Shown: positions 8,497 to 17,782 of the stretch, piece after piece | Layout of the letters: the number at the start of each line of letters is the position of its first letter | Position numbering within the stretch: position 1 is the stretch's first letter | Source of the DNA: Flavobacterium sp. CFS9 | GTDB taxonomy: Bacteria > Bacteroidota > Bacteroidia > Flavobacteriales > Flavobacteriaceae | NCBI RefSeq assembly: GCF_041154745.1 | Contig: NZ_AP031573.1 | Coordinates: 1,674,001 to 1,738,000 of the forward strand | DNA length: 64,000 nucleotides | Direction: 5' to 3' | Position numbers and translations under genes: made by a program | The notes under the pieces: generated by a model | The model's input: only the letters and a program-made list of their open reading frames with translations | The model's database searches: none | Told to the model about the DNA's origin: nothing

Positions 8497-9345
8497 ATGC
8501 ATATTTTCTACGGTAAAGTAGCTTTGATAGCCTATTTGAAAACTATCAAAACCGCAAATTCCACTATTGGATTTGTACCCACAATGGGAGCTTTACACCA
8601 AGGGCATCTGGCTTTAATGCAAAGATCACTGAAAGAAAATGACGATACTGTTGTGAGTATTTTTGTGAACCCAACTCAGTTCAATAATCCTGAAGATCTC
8701 GAAAAATACCCACGTACTTTGGAAGAAGACGTGAAGAAAATGAGAGGTTTAAGTGACAAAATGATCCTATACGCTCCGAGTGTAGAAGATATTTATGAAG
8801 GACACACCGTTTCTGAAGCTTTTGATTTTGACGGTTTAGAAAATCAGATGGAAGGAAAATTCAGACCAGGTCATTTTAACGGAGTCGGAACTATCGTAAA
8901 ACGTTTATTCGAAATCGTGACTCCAACCAATGCTTATTTTGGAGAAAAAGATTTTCAGCAGCTGCAGATTGTTAAAAAAATGGTCGAAAAAAATCATTTA
9001 CCTGTAAATGTTGTGGGCTGTCCTATTTTCAGAGAAGACAACCAACTTGCCATGAGTTCCCGAAACGAACGCTTAACGGCTGAAGAACGAAAAGAAGCAG
9101 CTATAATTTTTAAAGTACTTACGGAAGCAAAAGAAATATTTCAGAAAGGCACTTCTGAAGAAACGATTCAGTTTGTCGAAAATTCTTTCAAAGACAACGA
9201 AAGATTCAACCTCGAATATTTCGTCATTGCTGATGAATCCACATTATTACCTATAGAATACAAAGATAAAGACAAAAACTACCGTGCCTTTATAGCGGTA
9301 TTTGTTAATTCTATCAGGTTGATTGACACCATTTCATTAAATTAA
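8497..9345 (+). CDS. panC: pantothenate synthetase (pantoate--beta-alanine ligase)
   Basis: 282 residues from the ATG at 8497, the usual length; the upstream ATG at 8467 lies inside the promoter box. It condenses pantoate with beta-alanine using ATP, in coenzyme A synthesis. The class I nucleotidyltransferase HIGH-like motif is PTMGALHQGH (residues 28-37), with FVNPTQF, FGEKDFQQLQ and the KMSKS-like MSSRNERL following. panD, which supplies the beta-alanine, starts 14 bases downstream. Its own promoter box between the two genes suggests separate as well as joint transcription. Confidence 0.97.
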   Translation: MHIFYGKVALIAYLKTIKTANSTIGFVPTMGALHQGHLALMQRSLKENDDTVVSIFVNPTQFNNPEDLEKYPRTLEEDVKKMRGLSDKMILYAPSVEDIYEGHTVSEAFDFDGLENQMEGKFRPGHFNGVGTIVKRLFEIVTPTNAYFGEKDFQQLQIVKKMVEKNHLPVNVVGCPIFREDNQLAMSSRNERLTAEERKEAAIIFKVLTEAKEIFQKGTSEETIQFVENSFKDNERFNLEYFVIADESTLLPIEYKDKDKNYRAFIAVFVNSIRLIDTISLN

Positions 9346-9347
9346 TT

Positions 9348-9355
9348 TACCTTTG
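9348..9355 (+). promoter_or_regulatory. panD -7 promoter box
   Basis: TACCTTTG ends five bases before the panD ATG at 9360. Initiation 5-7 bases past the box would give an essentially leaderless panD mRNA. A TTG at 9323-9325 is a possible -33 element at a slightly long spacing. Confidence 0.5.
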
Positions 9356-9359
9356 CACC

Positions 9360-9710
9360 ATGCAAATTCAAGTTATAAAATCTAAAATTCATCGAGTTAA
9401 AGTAACCGGAGCCGATTTAAATTATATTGGCAGCATTACTATTGATGAAACTTTACTGGAAGCTTCAAACATTATTGAAGGCGAAAAAGTAGCAATTGTA
9501 AACATTAATAATGGCGAACGTTTTGAAACTTACGCAATCAAAGGAGAGAAAAATTCAGGAGAAATTACCCTGAACGGACCTGCCGCGAGAAAGGTTCAAA
9601 AAGACGACATTATCATTATCATCTCTTATGCTACCCTGGAGTTTGAAGAAGCTAAAACTTTCAAACCATGGATCATTTTCCCAAATGAAAACGATAATTC
9701 GTTAACCTAG
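9360..9710 (+). CDS. panD: aspartate 1-decarboxylase proenzyme
   Basis: 116 residues, full length. PanD converts L-aspartate to beta-alanine for pantothenate synthesis and uses a pyruvoyl group made by self-cleavage. The cleavage site Gly24-Ser25 is present in YIGSITID, preceded by the conserved KIHRVKVTGADL. Later conserved blocks include NINNGERFETYAI and NGPAARKVQKDDIIIIISYA. It lies directly behind panC, giving the two genes that feed and perform the final pantothenate condensation. Confidence 0.97.
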   Translation: MQIQVIKSKIHRVKVTGADLNYIGSITIDETLLEASNIIEGEKVAIVNINNGERFETYAIKGEKNSGEITLNGPAARKVQKDDIIIIISYATLEFEEAKTFKPWIIFPNENDNSLT

Positions 9711-9914
9711 TCTTTCCTTTTACACTTTATTCAGCTTAGTTTGTGCAACTCCCAATTGACACAAACACTATTTTATTGGTTTAAATTCAATATTGACTTT
9801 AATAACAAAAGCGTCTTGCTGTTTTTTAAAATTCCTACAATACTAAAAGAGCAAATAAAATGTTATATTGCTACATTATTTCAATACTTTTTAACTCACT
9901 GAAATGCCCAAATC

Positions 9915-11069
9915 ATGAAAAAAGTTTACCTACTTATTACTTTAATTTCAATTTCTGTCTTTTCGCAGAAAAAATTTGACAACATTAAATCCGAAAAGCT
10001 CGGAGAAGAACGAAGAATAACCATTGGACTTCCGGAATCTTACGACGCTAATCCTGATAAAAAATATCCCGTTTTGTATTTACTGGATGGCGATTATTTA
10101 TTCGATCCCTTTTCCGGCGCCGTAAGTTATGGTACGTATTGGGGAGACTTACCTGAGATGATCATTATCGGTGTCCATCAAAACAAAAACGACGAACGCG
10201 AAGACGATACTACAATTGATCAAAATACCGGACTTCCATTTGAAAAAGGAGCAAACTTTTTTGAATTTGTAGGGGCTGAATTAGTTCCTTATGTTGAGAA
10301 AAAATACCGCACATCTCCTTTCAGAATTATTGCCGGACATGACGTAACCGCCAGTTTCATTAATTTTTACCTTTACAAAGAGCAGCCTCTTTTTAATGCC
10401 TACATTGCTTTTAGTCCTGAACTGGCCAATAAAATGGAAATTAGAGTACCGGAGAAACTTGCTAAAGTTACAGAACCAGTATTCTATTATCTTTCTGTAG
10501 CTGACGGAGACAATAAAAAACTCAAAGAACCTATCGAAAAGTTAGACAGCAATATAAAAATTGCCAATAATCCGTTAGTAAGCTACAAATACGATTTATT
10601 CAAAGGCACCACTCACTATACTCAGGTTTTACATGCAATCCCTAGTGCCTTATATCAAATTTTTGATGTTTACAAGCCTATTAATTCCTTCGAATACAAC
10701 AATAAAATTGCTGTTTTGGAAACGGGATATGCTGATTATTTAGAAAACAAATACAATACGATGTCTAAAGTTCTGGGAGTTCAGATTCCAGTGAGAATAA
10801 GTGATTTCAAAGTAATTGAAAATCTTATTCTAAAAAAGAATGCTTATGATGAATTAGGCAAGATGGCTGAAATTGGAAACGTAAACTATCCGAAAGCCAT
10901 GTTGGGAGAATATGAATTAGGACTGATGTACGAAAAAATGGGAGATCCTAAAAGAGCTTCTAAAAAATACCAAAATGCTTCTCAAATGGAACCAATAGGT
11001 GATTTGAATAAAGATTTGATGTACGAGAAAATGGACCAGATGAATGCATTAGCAAAAACCACCAAATAA
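9915..11069 (+). CDS. secreted esterase-like alpha/beta-hydrolase-fold protein with altered nucleophile
   Basis: 384 residues with a signal peptide (MKKVYLLITLISISVFSQ). The body resembles the esterase D / PF00756 family (RRITIGLPESYDANPDKKYPVLYLLDGDYLFD, then an acidic loop, then FRIIAGHDVTASFINFYLY). Where the family has GHSxGG with the catalytic serine, this protein has GHDVTA with Asp143, so normal serine hydrolysis is doubtful. The last 60 or so residues look like one or two TPR-type helices (AMLGEYELGLMYEKMGDPKRASKKYQNA). It ends with TAATG, overlapping radA by one base. A binding or non-hydrolytic role is inference. Confidence 0.82.
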   Translation: MKKVYLLITLISISVFSQKKFDNIKSEKLGEERRITIGLPESYDANPDKKYPVLYLLDGDYLFDPFSGAVSYGTYWGDLPEMIIIGVHQNKNDEREDDTTIDQNTGLPFEKGANFFEFVGAELVPYVEKKYRTSPFRIIAGHDVTASFINFYLYKEQPLFNAYIAFSPELANKMEIRVPEKLAKVTEPVFYYLSVADGDNKKLKEPIEKLDSNIKIANNPLVSYKYDLFKGTTHYTQVLHAIPSALYQIFDVYKPINSFEYNNKIAVLETGYADYLENKYNTMSKVLGVQIPVRISDFKVIENLILKKNAYDELGKMAEIGNVNYPKAMLGEYELGLMYEKMGDPKRASKKYQNASQMEPIGDLNKDLMYEKMDQMNALAKTTK

Positions 11070-12430
11070 TGTCAAAAGTTAAAACTTCCTTTTTTTGCCA
11101 GAACTGCGGAACTCAATATGCCAAATGGCAAGGGCAATGCAATGCCTGTAAAGAATGGAATACTATTGCTGAAGAAATTATTCAGAAACAGGAAAAGGTA
11201 GCCTGGAAGAGCGAACCTACTCCAGGCGGTAAAGCTCCTCGTCCTTTAAAAATTAATGAAATTGATTCGGCACAGGAAATTCGAATGAATACTACTGATG
11301 GTGAATTAAACCGTGTTTTGGGAGGCGGAATTGTCCCGGGATCTTTAACATTATTGGGTGGTGAACCGGGTATTGGAAAAAGTACGCTTTTACTCCAAAT
11401 TTCACTTAAACTACCTTACAAAACCTTATACGTTTCCGGCGAGGAAAGTCAGAAGCAAATCAAAATGCGCGCGGAGAGAATCACTCCCAATAGCGACAAT
11501 TGCTACATTTTGACGGAAACAAAAACGCAGAATATCTTCAAACAAATTGAAGCCATACAGCCTGAAATTGTAATTATCGATTCAATTCAGACTTTACATA
11601 CCGATTATATTGAATCTACAGCAGGAAGCATTTCTCAAATCAGAGAAACCACTGCCGAACTCATTAAATTTGCTAAAGAAACCAATATTCCTGTTATTCT
11701 GATCGGACATATTACAAAAGACGGAAATATCGCCGGACCTAAAATCCTCGAGCATATGGTCGATACGGTTTTACAGTTTGAAGGCGATCGCAATCATGTG
11801 TACCGAATTTTACGTTCGTTAAAAAATCGTTTTGGTTCCACAGCCGAACTAGGGATTTACGAAATGCTGGGCAGTGGTTTACGCGAAGTATCTAACCCTT
11901 CTGAAATATTGATTTCCCACAAAGACGAAGAAATGTCCGGAACTGCGATTGCTACAACTATGGAAGGCATGCGTCCTTTGATGATCGAAATACAGTCGTT
12001 GGTGAGTACAGCAGTTTACGGAACTCCCCAAAGAAGTACAACGGGTTATAATGCCAAAAGACTGAACATGATTCTGGCAGTTTTGGAAAAAAGAGCCGGA
12101 TTTCGTTTAGGCGCCAAAGATGTCTTTCTGAATGTTACGGGTGGAATTTCTGTTGACGATCCTGCTATTGATTTGGCAGTTGTTGCTGCAATTTTATCTT
12201 CCAATGAAGACATTCCGGTAACCAAAGGATTCTGTTTTGCCGGAGAGGTTGGACTATCAGGTGAAATTCGTCCGGTAAATCGTGTTGACCAGCGTATTCA
12301 GGAAGCCGAAAAACTTGGATTCAGTACTATCTTTGTATCCAAATACAATAAAATTGCGTTAAAAAATACAGGAATCAAAATTGAATTGGTGGCTAAAATT
12401 GAAGATGTGGCCAGTATTCTTTTTGGTTAA
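11069..12430 (+). CDS. radA: DNA repair protein RadA
   Basis: 453 residues, full length. RadA is a RecA-like, DnaB-like helicase that promotes branch migration during recombination. In order: a four-cysteine zinc finger (Cys10, Cys13, Cys24, Cys27), Walker A GEPGIGKST at 98-106, Walker B VIIDSIQTL, the RadA-specific LKNRFG motif near residue 250, and a Lon-like C-terminal domain (VFLNVTGGISVDDPAIDLAVVAAILSS read in parts). It is translationally coupled (TAATG) to the upstream esterase-like gene. No function link between the two is evident. Confidence 0.98.
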   Translation: MSKVKTSFFCQNCGTQYAKWQGQCNACKEWNTIAEEIIQKQEKVAWKSEPTPGGKAPRPLKINEIDSAQEIRMNTTDGELNRVLGGGIVPGSLTLLGGEPGIGKSTLLLQISLKLPYKTLYVSGEESQKQIKMRAERITPNSDNCYILTETKTQNIFKQIEAIQPEIVIIDSIQTLHTDYIESTAGSISQIRETTAELIKFAKETNIPVILIGHITKDGNIAGPKILEHMVDTVLQFEGDRNHVYRILRSLKNRFGSTAELGIYEMLGSGLREVSNPSEILISHKDEEMSGTAIATTMEGMRPLMIEIQSLVSTAVYGTPQRSTTGYNAKRLNMILAVLEKRAGFRLGAKDVFLNVTGGISVDDPAIDLAVVAAILSSNEDIPVTKGFCFAGEVGLSGEIRPVNRVDQRIQEAEKLGFSTIFVSKYNKIALKNTGIKIELVAKIEDVASILFG

Positions 12431-12586
12431 TTCATTTTTTTTGCTGCGAATTGCACCAATTAAACACGATTTTTTATTTAAATTTATTGCAAACTCAAAT
12501 CTATTCGTGTCAATCTAATTCAAGAAATTAACAGTCTGAAAACTTTTCATTTTGCGAATAAGCGCAATTTTTATGAAATTAACTTT

Positions 12587-14551
12587 ATGAAATTCCCAAA
12601 ACAAAAAATATACAAAGCACTCCTAATACTTGCATTAGTATTGGTAGTGCTTTTTTTAGGATTTTACTTTTTCCGCGATTCACTTCTGAAACAAGCTATC
12701 GCCAAAGTAACCAACAAAATGAATTCGGAATACAACAGTACATTTTCCGTAAAATCAGCTTCATTTGACGGTTTGTCCGGTATAAAATTAACCAACGTGA
12801 TTCTGGTTCCTAAAAATGCTGACACTCTTTGTCATATTCAAAAAATAGAAACCAGTATCAGTCTCGCTAATCTATTGATTGGTGATATTCAGATTGGAAC
12901 TTTAAAAATCAACAACGGCTACATCCAACTGGTTAAAAAAGGAAATGTTCGCAATTTTGATGCTTTCTTAAAAAAAGACAAATCAGATTCAGACAAAAAC
13001 GAAAAACGCAAATACGCCACCTTTGCTTATCGCATCATTTCGAAGCTTCTAAATTTGGTCCCGACCGATATGAAGCTGGAGAATTTAAATTTCAGAATTG
13101 ATGACAATGGCAAAAAAACGTCTGTCGCTGTCAATAAACTGATTTTAGACAACAAACAGCTCGAAACGGACCTTCATGTTCAAAGCAAAGATTTTGATCA
13201 GCGCTGGAACATAAAAGGTTTTGCTGATCCGAGAAACAAAAAAGCCGACATTCGTTTTTTTAATCTCGACACCGGAGCTATTCGTGTTCCCTACTTAGAC
13301 GAACGCTACAACTTAAAAGCCAGCTTTGACTCCATTCGTCTGAATGTACAGAATATAGAAAAAGACGGCAGTGAATTGCACCTTGACGGTTATACATCAA
13401 TCACCAATTTAAAAATCAATCACCCAAAAATTGCCAGCAAAGATGTTGTGATCAAAAATGCACGTTTTGATTATCGTTTCTTATTGGGAGATAGCTTTAT
13501 TTCGATCGACAGCACTTCAACCATGCAATTGAATAAAATCAAACTGCATCCTTATGTTTCTTATGATACCGAGAAAGATACTGTTTATACTTTAAAAGTA
13601 AACATTCCCAAAATGAAGGCTCAGGACTTTATCATTTCGCTGCCTGAAGGCTTGTTTACGCATTTTGAAGGAATGGAAGCTGATGGAAATTTTGACTACA
13701 AACTTGATTTTAAATTCAATAAAAACAAACCGAATGCGTTAGTTTTTGACAGTAAACTCAACAAAGAAGGTTTAAAAATCACAAAATACGGCGAAGCGGA
13801 TCTTAACAAACTGAATGGAGAGTTTGTTTATCGCGCCATTATTCAAAATGTACTGCAGCGTCCGGTTTTGGTGGGGAACGCAAACCCTAACTACACACCT
13901 TTAGATCAGATTTCACCTTATTTACGAAAATGTGTTCTAACGACTGAAGATCCGTCGTTCTTTTCACATCGTGGTTTTATCAATGAAGCTTTTAAACAAT
14001 CTATTCTGAAAAACATCAGAACCCAAAAATTCTCACGCGGCGCGAGCACTATCAGCATGCAGCTGATTAAAAACGTTTTCCTGACCAGAGAAAAAACACT
14101 TTCCCGTAAGCTGGAAGAAATTTTACTGGTTTACATTTTAGAGAACAATCGAGTTGTGAGCAAGGAAAGAATGCTGGAAGTTTATTTCAACATTATCGAA
14201 TGGGGTCCTAATGTGTACGGGATTGGAGAAGCAAGTCATTTTTACTTCCAGAAAAGCCCCGCTAATCTGAATGTTGATGAATGCCTCTACTTGGCAACAA
14301 TTATTCCGAAACCCAGAAAATTCATGTATCAGTTTAACGATCAGGGCAATTTAAAGGATTATGCCTTGAAAAATCAAAAATTCTTAAAGAATCTAATGTT
14401 CAGAAGAGGTTTGTTAATTCCTGAAGACACACTTGGACAATTGCCTGTTTACATTTCGGGAAATGCACGTTCCTTTATAAAAATTAAAGCTCCGGATTCT
14501 ACAGCGGTGAAGAATGATTCTTTGGCTGTTGACGATGAGTTTGATTTATAA
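12587..14551 (+). CDS. GT51 transglycosylase-domain protein with large AsmA-like N-terminal region
   Basis: 654 residues. An N-terminal membrane anchor (ALLILALVLVVLFLGFYFF) leads into about 380 residues of beta-rich sequence resembling AsmA/DUF748-type periplasmic domains. The C-terminal half is a GT51 peptidoglycan glycosyltransferase: TTEDPSFFSHRG carries the catalytic-Glu motif (near residue 453), followed by RGASTISMQLIKNVFL, EEILLVYILE, YFNIIEWGPNVYGIGEAS and the lipid II pocket. No penicillin-binding transpeptidase domain follows. It probably polymerises lipid II at the inner membrane as a monofunctional enzyme. The unusual N-terminal part sets it apart from MtgA. Downstream hairpins separate it from the convergent reductase gene. 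Confidence 0.85.
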   Translation: MKFPKQKIYKALLILALVLVVLFLGFYFFRDSLLKQAIAKVTNKMNSEYNSTFSVKSASFDGLSGIKLTNVILVPKNADTLCHIQKIETSISLANLLIGDIQIGTLKINNGYIQLVKKGNVRNFDAFLKKDKSDSDKNEKRKYATFAYRIISKLLNLVPTDMKLENLNFRIDDNGKKTSVAVNKLILDNKQLETDLHVQSKDFDQRWNIKGFADPRNKKADIRFFNLDTGAIRVPYLDERYNLKASFDSIRLNVQNIEKDGSELHLDGYTSITNLKINHPKIASKDVVIKNARFDYRFLLGDSFISIDSTSTMQLNKIKLHPYVSYDTEKDTVYTLKVNIPKMKAQDFIISLPEGLFTHFEGMEADGNFDYKLDFKFNKNKPNALVFDSKLNKEGLKITKYGEADLNKLNGEFVYRAIIQNVLQRPVLVGNANPNYTPLDQISPYLRKCVLTTEDPSFFSHRGFINEAFKQSILKNIRTQKFSRGASTISMQLIKNVFLTREKTLSRKLEEILLVYILENNRVVSKERMLEVYFNIIEWGPNVYGIGEASHFYFQKSPANLNVDECLYLATIIPKPRKFMYQFNDQGNLKDYALKNQKFLKNLMFRRGLLIPEDTLGQLPVYISGNARSFIKIKAPDSTAVKNDSLAVDDEFDL

Positions 14552-14556
14552 TTGAA

Positions 14557-14680
14557 TTTAACCGCAACGTTCGCTAAGATATACGCAAAGCACACAAAGA
14601 TTTTTTATTATGAGTTAAAATCTTTGTGTGCTTTTTCTATTATCCATCTTAATTAAAACATTGCGAACCTTGCGGTTAAA
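14557..14680. terminator. nested double hairpin between convergent genes
   Basis: An inner perfect 18-bp stem (14587-14604 with 14617-14634, core AAGCACACAAAGATTTT) followed by T runs on both strands would terminate both flanking genes. An outer pair, 14557-14574 with 14663-14680, matches at 17 of 18 positions (core TTTAACCGCAA). The outer text belongs to the dispersed 'gcgaaccttgcggt' type of flavobacterial intergenic repeat. Confidence 0.8.
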
Positions 14681-14688
14681 TACTATTT

Positions 14689-15726
14689 TTAAGGAGCCGG
14701 ATCAGGAATTATGGCCTGAACAGCATTAATTTCGGCTATGATTTCTTCTGACAGTACTACATCAATTGTATCAATATTTTCTTTTAGCTGCTCCATAGTT
14801 GTAGCACCAATAATAGCGCTTGTTAAAAACGGCTGCTGCAACACAAATCCCATTGCTAATTGAGTTAAGGTTAAACCATGTTTAATCGCGATTTCCTGAT
14901 ATAACTTTGTAGCTTGTGTACTTTGCGCGCTGTTGTAACGTGTATATTGCGGAAAAAGATTGATTCTGGCATTTGGATGCGTTTCTCCGGTTAAAAATTT
15001 ACCCGTTAAAACTCCAAAGGCCAAAGGAGAATAAGCCAATAATCCCACATTTTCATACTTTGAAACTTCGGCAGAACCTACTTCAAAAAGACGATTCAGC
15101 AAACTATACGGATTTTGAACGGTTTTTATTCTTGGAAGGTTCTGGTATTTGCTCTCTTCTAAAAAACGCATCATTCCCCAGGCATTCTCATTTGAAACTC
15201 CAATATGTTTTATTTTACCTTCTTTAATTAAGCCGTCAAATGTTTCCAGTACTTCTCTGAAGTTGTCTTCCCAAACATCGTCGTGACCGTTAAAAGCACG
15301 CTGTCCAAAACAATTGGTTTTTCGCTCCGGCCAATGCATCTGATACAAATCGATATAATCAGTCTGCAGACGTCTTAAACTGTTTTCTAAAGCATATTTG
15401 ATACTTGCCGGTGAAAAATCACCCTTTTCACGCATGTAGGTGAACGCAGGGTTTGGACCTGCAATTTTGGTAGCCAATACCACTTTGTCACGATTTCCCG
15501 ATTTCTTGAACCAGGTTCCTATAATTTTCTCTGTACTTCCGTAAGTTTCTTCACGTGCGGGAACGGAATACATTTCGGCAGTATCAAAAAAATTAACGCC
15601 TCTCTCCAATGCGTAATCCATTTGCTGGTGTCCTTCGGCTTCTGTATTCTGCTGCCCGAAAGTCATTGTTCCGAGATTTATTTTACTGACTTTTATGTCG
15701 GTATGGGGTAAAGTGGTGTATTTCAT
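14689..15726 (-). CDS. tas: NADP(H)-dependent aldo/keto reductase, Tas-like
   Basis: 345 residues, the length of Escherichia coli Tas, with close N-terminal similarity (PHTDIKVSKINLGTMTFGQQN, AEMYSVPAREETYGSTE). The AKR catalytic residues are Asp48, Tyr53 (DTAEMY), Lys87 (LATK) and His131 (YQMHWPE). NADP-binding features include GVSNENAWG, QNPYSLLNR and AIIGATTMEQL. It should reduce aldehydes or ketones in the cytosol; the natural substrate is unknown. It is a single gene, convergent with the transglycosylase gene. Confidence 0.9.
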   Translation of the reverse strand: MKYTTLPHTDIKVSKINLGTMTFGQQNTEAEGHQQMDYALERGVNFFDTAEMYSVPAREETYGSTEKIIGTWFKKSGNRDKVVLATKIAGPNPAFTYMREKGDFSPASIKYALENSLRRLQTDYIDLYQMHWPERKTNCFGQRAFNGHDDVWEDNFREVLETFDGLIKEGKIKHIGVSNENAWGMMRFLEESKYQNLPRIKTVQNPYSLLNRLFEVGSAEVSKYENVGLLAYSPLAFGVLTGKFLTGETHPNARINLFPQYTRYNSAQSTQATKLYQEIAIKHGLTLTQLAMGFVLQQPFLTSAIIGATTMEQLKENIDTIDVVLSEEIIAEINAVQAIIPDPAP

Positions 15727-16038
15727 TTTTTCTTAAGGCTCTAAGTTACTAAGGAGCTGAGTTGCTAAGATTTTAAGCTTTCAGCATCCAACTATTAAAA
15801 CTCAAAGATACGAAGCGATTCTTCAAATGAAAATCTCTCAAAAGTTAAAAAAAAGATAAGGTTAGATTTTACCTTTTAGCACCTACAGCGCCCCAATTGT
15901 TGCAAGTCATCAACCAGACATTTCTTTTAAAAGAATGTTTAAGAATAGTCTCTATAAATTTACTTGCTCACAGCAACATACAGTTGCTCTGAACAACAAT
16001 TGCCCTATAAATTTTTAATAACTTAAACCCCAAACAAA
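15727..16038. other. 312-base gene-free region
   Basis: The first 50 bases carry a dispersed repeat (ctaagttactaaggagctgagttgctaag split over 15738-15767), also seen near 16700, 62300 and 62400. The rest is AT-rich leader for the GEVED lipoprotein. A 9-base pair CAATTGTTG ... CAACAATTG spans about 90 bases but is too loose to call. No ORF or RNA gene is supported. Confidence 0.4.
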
Positions 16039-16647
16039 ATGAAAAAAATTATTCTGGGAATTCTTGCTTTCTCCGTTTTTGCATGTTCGAGTGAAGAGAA
16101 CACTAAAACACCTCCAGAACAAGTAAAAGAAGAAGTAAAACAGGATCCGGTAGTATCAGCACCACCTAAGTATTGTGAATCAGCAGGAAAGATCAGCAGC
16201 GAAGAACGATTAGATAAAGTCGTTTTTGGCAGTATCAACAATGCTTCAACAGGCAAAGGAGGTTATGAAGATTTCACTAACATATCTGGCAATTTCGCAT
16301 TAGGTTCAAGCAATACTATTTCACTTACACCTGGTCTTTACAGTCAATATGGAAAAGATGGCTTTGGCGTACAATTTTTTGTCTACATCGATTACAATCA
16401 AGATGGCGATTTCACTGATCCGGGAGAAACAGTCTGGAAAAGTAAACAAGGGACCGATCCGGTAAGCGGAACGATTACGATCCCCTCTACAGCATCGCTA
16501 GGTTCTACCAGAATGAGAATCGAGCTGAGAAGTATATTATCTCTCCCTGGTACACCCGTTACTGATCCTCCATTTGGAACTGGCTGCGGAACTTTTGAGT
16601 ATGGACAGGTCGAAGATTATACGTTAAATATTAAAGCAAAATTGTAA
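16039..16647 (+). CDS. GEVED-domain lipoprotein
   Basis: 202 residues. The lipoprotein signal ends FACSS (Cys16 region), followed by a Pro/Glu/Lys-rich linker. From about residue 50 it matches the GEVED domain found on secreted Bacteroidota proteins: YCESAGKISSEERLDKVVFG, the D-rich YIDYNQDGDFTDPGETVW block that resembles a calcium loop, SLGSTRMRIELR, and the terminal FEYGQVEDYTLNI. These domains occur on surface lipoproteins and T9SS cargo as putative carbohydrate- or matrix-binding modules; the exact role is unknown. It stands alone, with a strong terminator directly behind. Confidence 0.85.
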   Translation: MKKIILGILAFSVFACSSEENTKTPPEQVKEEVKQDPVVSAPPKYCESAGKISSEERLDKVVFGSINNASTGKGGYEDFTNISGNFALGSSNTISLTPGLYSQYGKDGFGVQFFVYIDYNQDGDFTDPGETVWKSKQGTDPVSGTITIPSTASLGSTRMRIELRSILSLPGTPVTDPPFGTGCGTFEYGQVEDYTLNIKAKL

Positions 16648-16653
16648 ACAAGC

Positions 16654-16690
16654 AAAAAAGGTTCAAGTAAAAACTTGAACCTTTTTTTTT
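16654..16690. terminator. bidirectional terminator
   Basis: 10-bp perfect stem AGGTTCAAGT (16659-16668) / ACTTGAACCT (16673-16682) with A-run before and T-run after. It lies between the convergent GEVED and OmpA genes. Confidence 0.9.
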
Positions 16691-16728
16691 AAAATCTTAG
16701 AAACTTAGCTCCTTAGAACCTTAGCTTC

Positions 16729-17673
16729 TTAATTTATACTATTAAGCATCTCTGCAATCTCATCTAATCTTGGTGTTAAGATGATCTCGATACGGCGGTT
16801 CTTTGCTTTTCCTTCCGGAGTGGCATTGCTTGCCAGCGGAGAGAATTCGCTTCGGCCCGCTGCCGTTAATTTTTGCTTATTGATTTTAGCATTTTCGCTT
16901 AAAATATTTACAATTGCAGTCGCTCTTTTGGTAGACAAATCCCAGTTGTTAGCAATTGGCCCTGAACCTGCGTAAGGGTCATCATCGGTATGTCCCTCAA
17001 TTAAAACCGAAAGATCCGGATTATCACCCAAAACTTTTCCAAGTTCCACTACAGCTTTTCTACCTTCAACACCAACAGCCCAGCTTCCTGAATTGAACAG
17101 TAATTTGTTTTCCATCGAAACATATACTTTTCCGTTTTTATGTTCTACGGTAAGTCCTTTTCCTTCAAAACCGGTTAATGCTTTAGACAGGGTTTCTTTC
17201 AATTTACGCATTGCCTCTTCTTTTGCGGCAATCATCGCTTCCAATTCGTTCAGACGATTTGCTGTTTTATCTAAGCGAGCCTGTTCTTCGGCTAATTTTT
17301 TAGATTTAGCCTCCAGCTGTGCTAACAGTTCACGATTTTTAGCCATATTACTTTCTAAAGCATCGTTACTGTTTTTCTCTAAAGCATTGTAAGAGTCCTG
17401 AAGTACTTTGTATTTTTTCTGCTGAGCAGCCAGATCGGCTTTTTGTTTCTCAAGATCTGCTTTAGTTGCAGTTAAATCTTTTGTTAAAGCATCACGATCG
17501 AGTTCTAACTGATTTTTTGATTTCTGCAAACTTTCATTTTCATCAGCAATTGCACGGTTTTCTTTTTTCAGATCTGAATACTTGGTTTCAAGATCGTTGT
17601 AAATTTTCTTAGATACACATGAAGTCATAGACAGAGCTGCGACCAGTAATCCGACAGAGGCCTTTTTAATCAT
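16729..17673 (-). CDS. OmpA-family lipoprotein with coiled coil
   Basis: 314 residues from the ATG at 17673 (MIKKASVGLLVAALSMTSC). An ATG 57 bases upstream would only add a charged tail ahead of the signal. The lipid-attachment Cys is about residue 19. Residues 25-180 form a long Lys/Glu/Gln-rich coiled coil (ETKYSDLKKENRAIADENES and onward). The last 125 or so residues are an OmpA C-terminal peptidoglycan-binding domain (LIEGHTDDDPY, NWDLSTKRATAIVN, AAGRSEFSPLASN, KNRRIEIILTP). It likely tethers the outer membrane to peptidoglycan. It is a single gene convergent with the GEVED lipoprotein. Confidence 0.93.
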   Translation of the reverse strand: MIKKASVGLLVAALSMTSCVSKKIYNDLETKYSDLKKENRAIADENESLQKSKNQLELDRDALTKDLTATKADLEKQKADLAAQQKKYKVLQDSYNALEKNSNDALESNMAKNRELLAQLEAKSKKLAEEQARLDKTANRLNELEAMIAAKEEAMRKLKETLSKALTGFEGKGLTVEHKNGKVYVSMENKLLFNSGSWAVGVEGRKAVVELGKVLGDNPDLSVLIEGHTDDDPYAGSGPIANNWDLSTKRATAIVNILSENAKINKQKLTAAGRSEFSPLASNATPEGKAKNRRIEIILTPRLDEIAEMLNSIN

Positions 17674-17782
17674 TTTTTGTTTTATTTGGAGGGTATTAAT
17701 AATCTTGCAATGTTTAGAATTTAATAACAATGATGATGTTTAAATTTAAACTGCAATTCATTCCACAATAACAATACCACTT

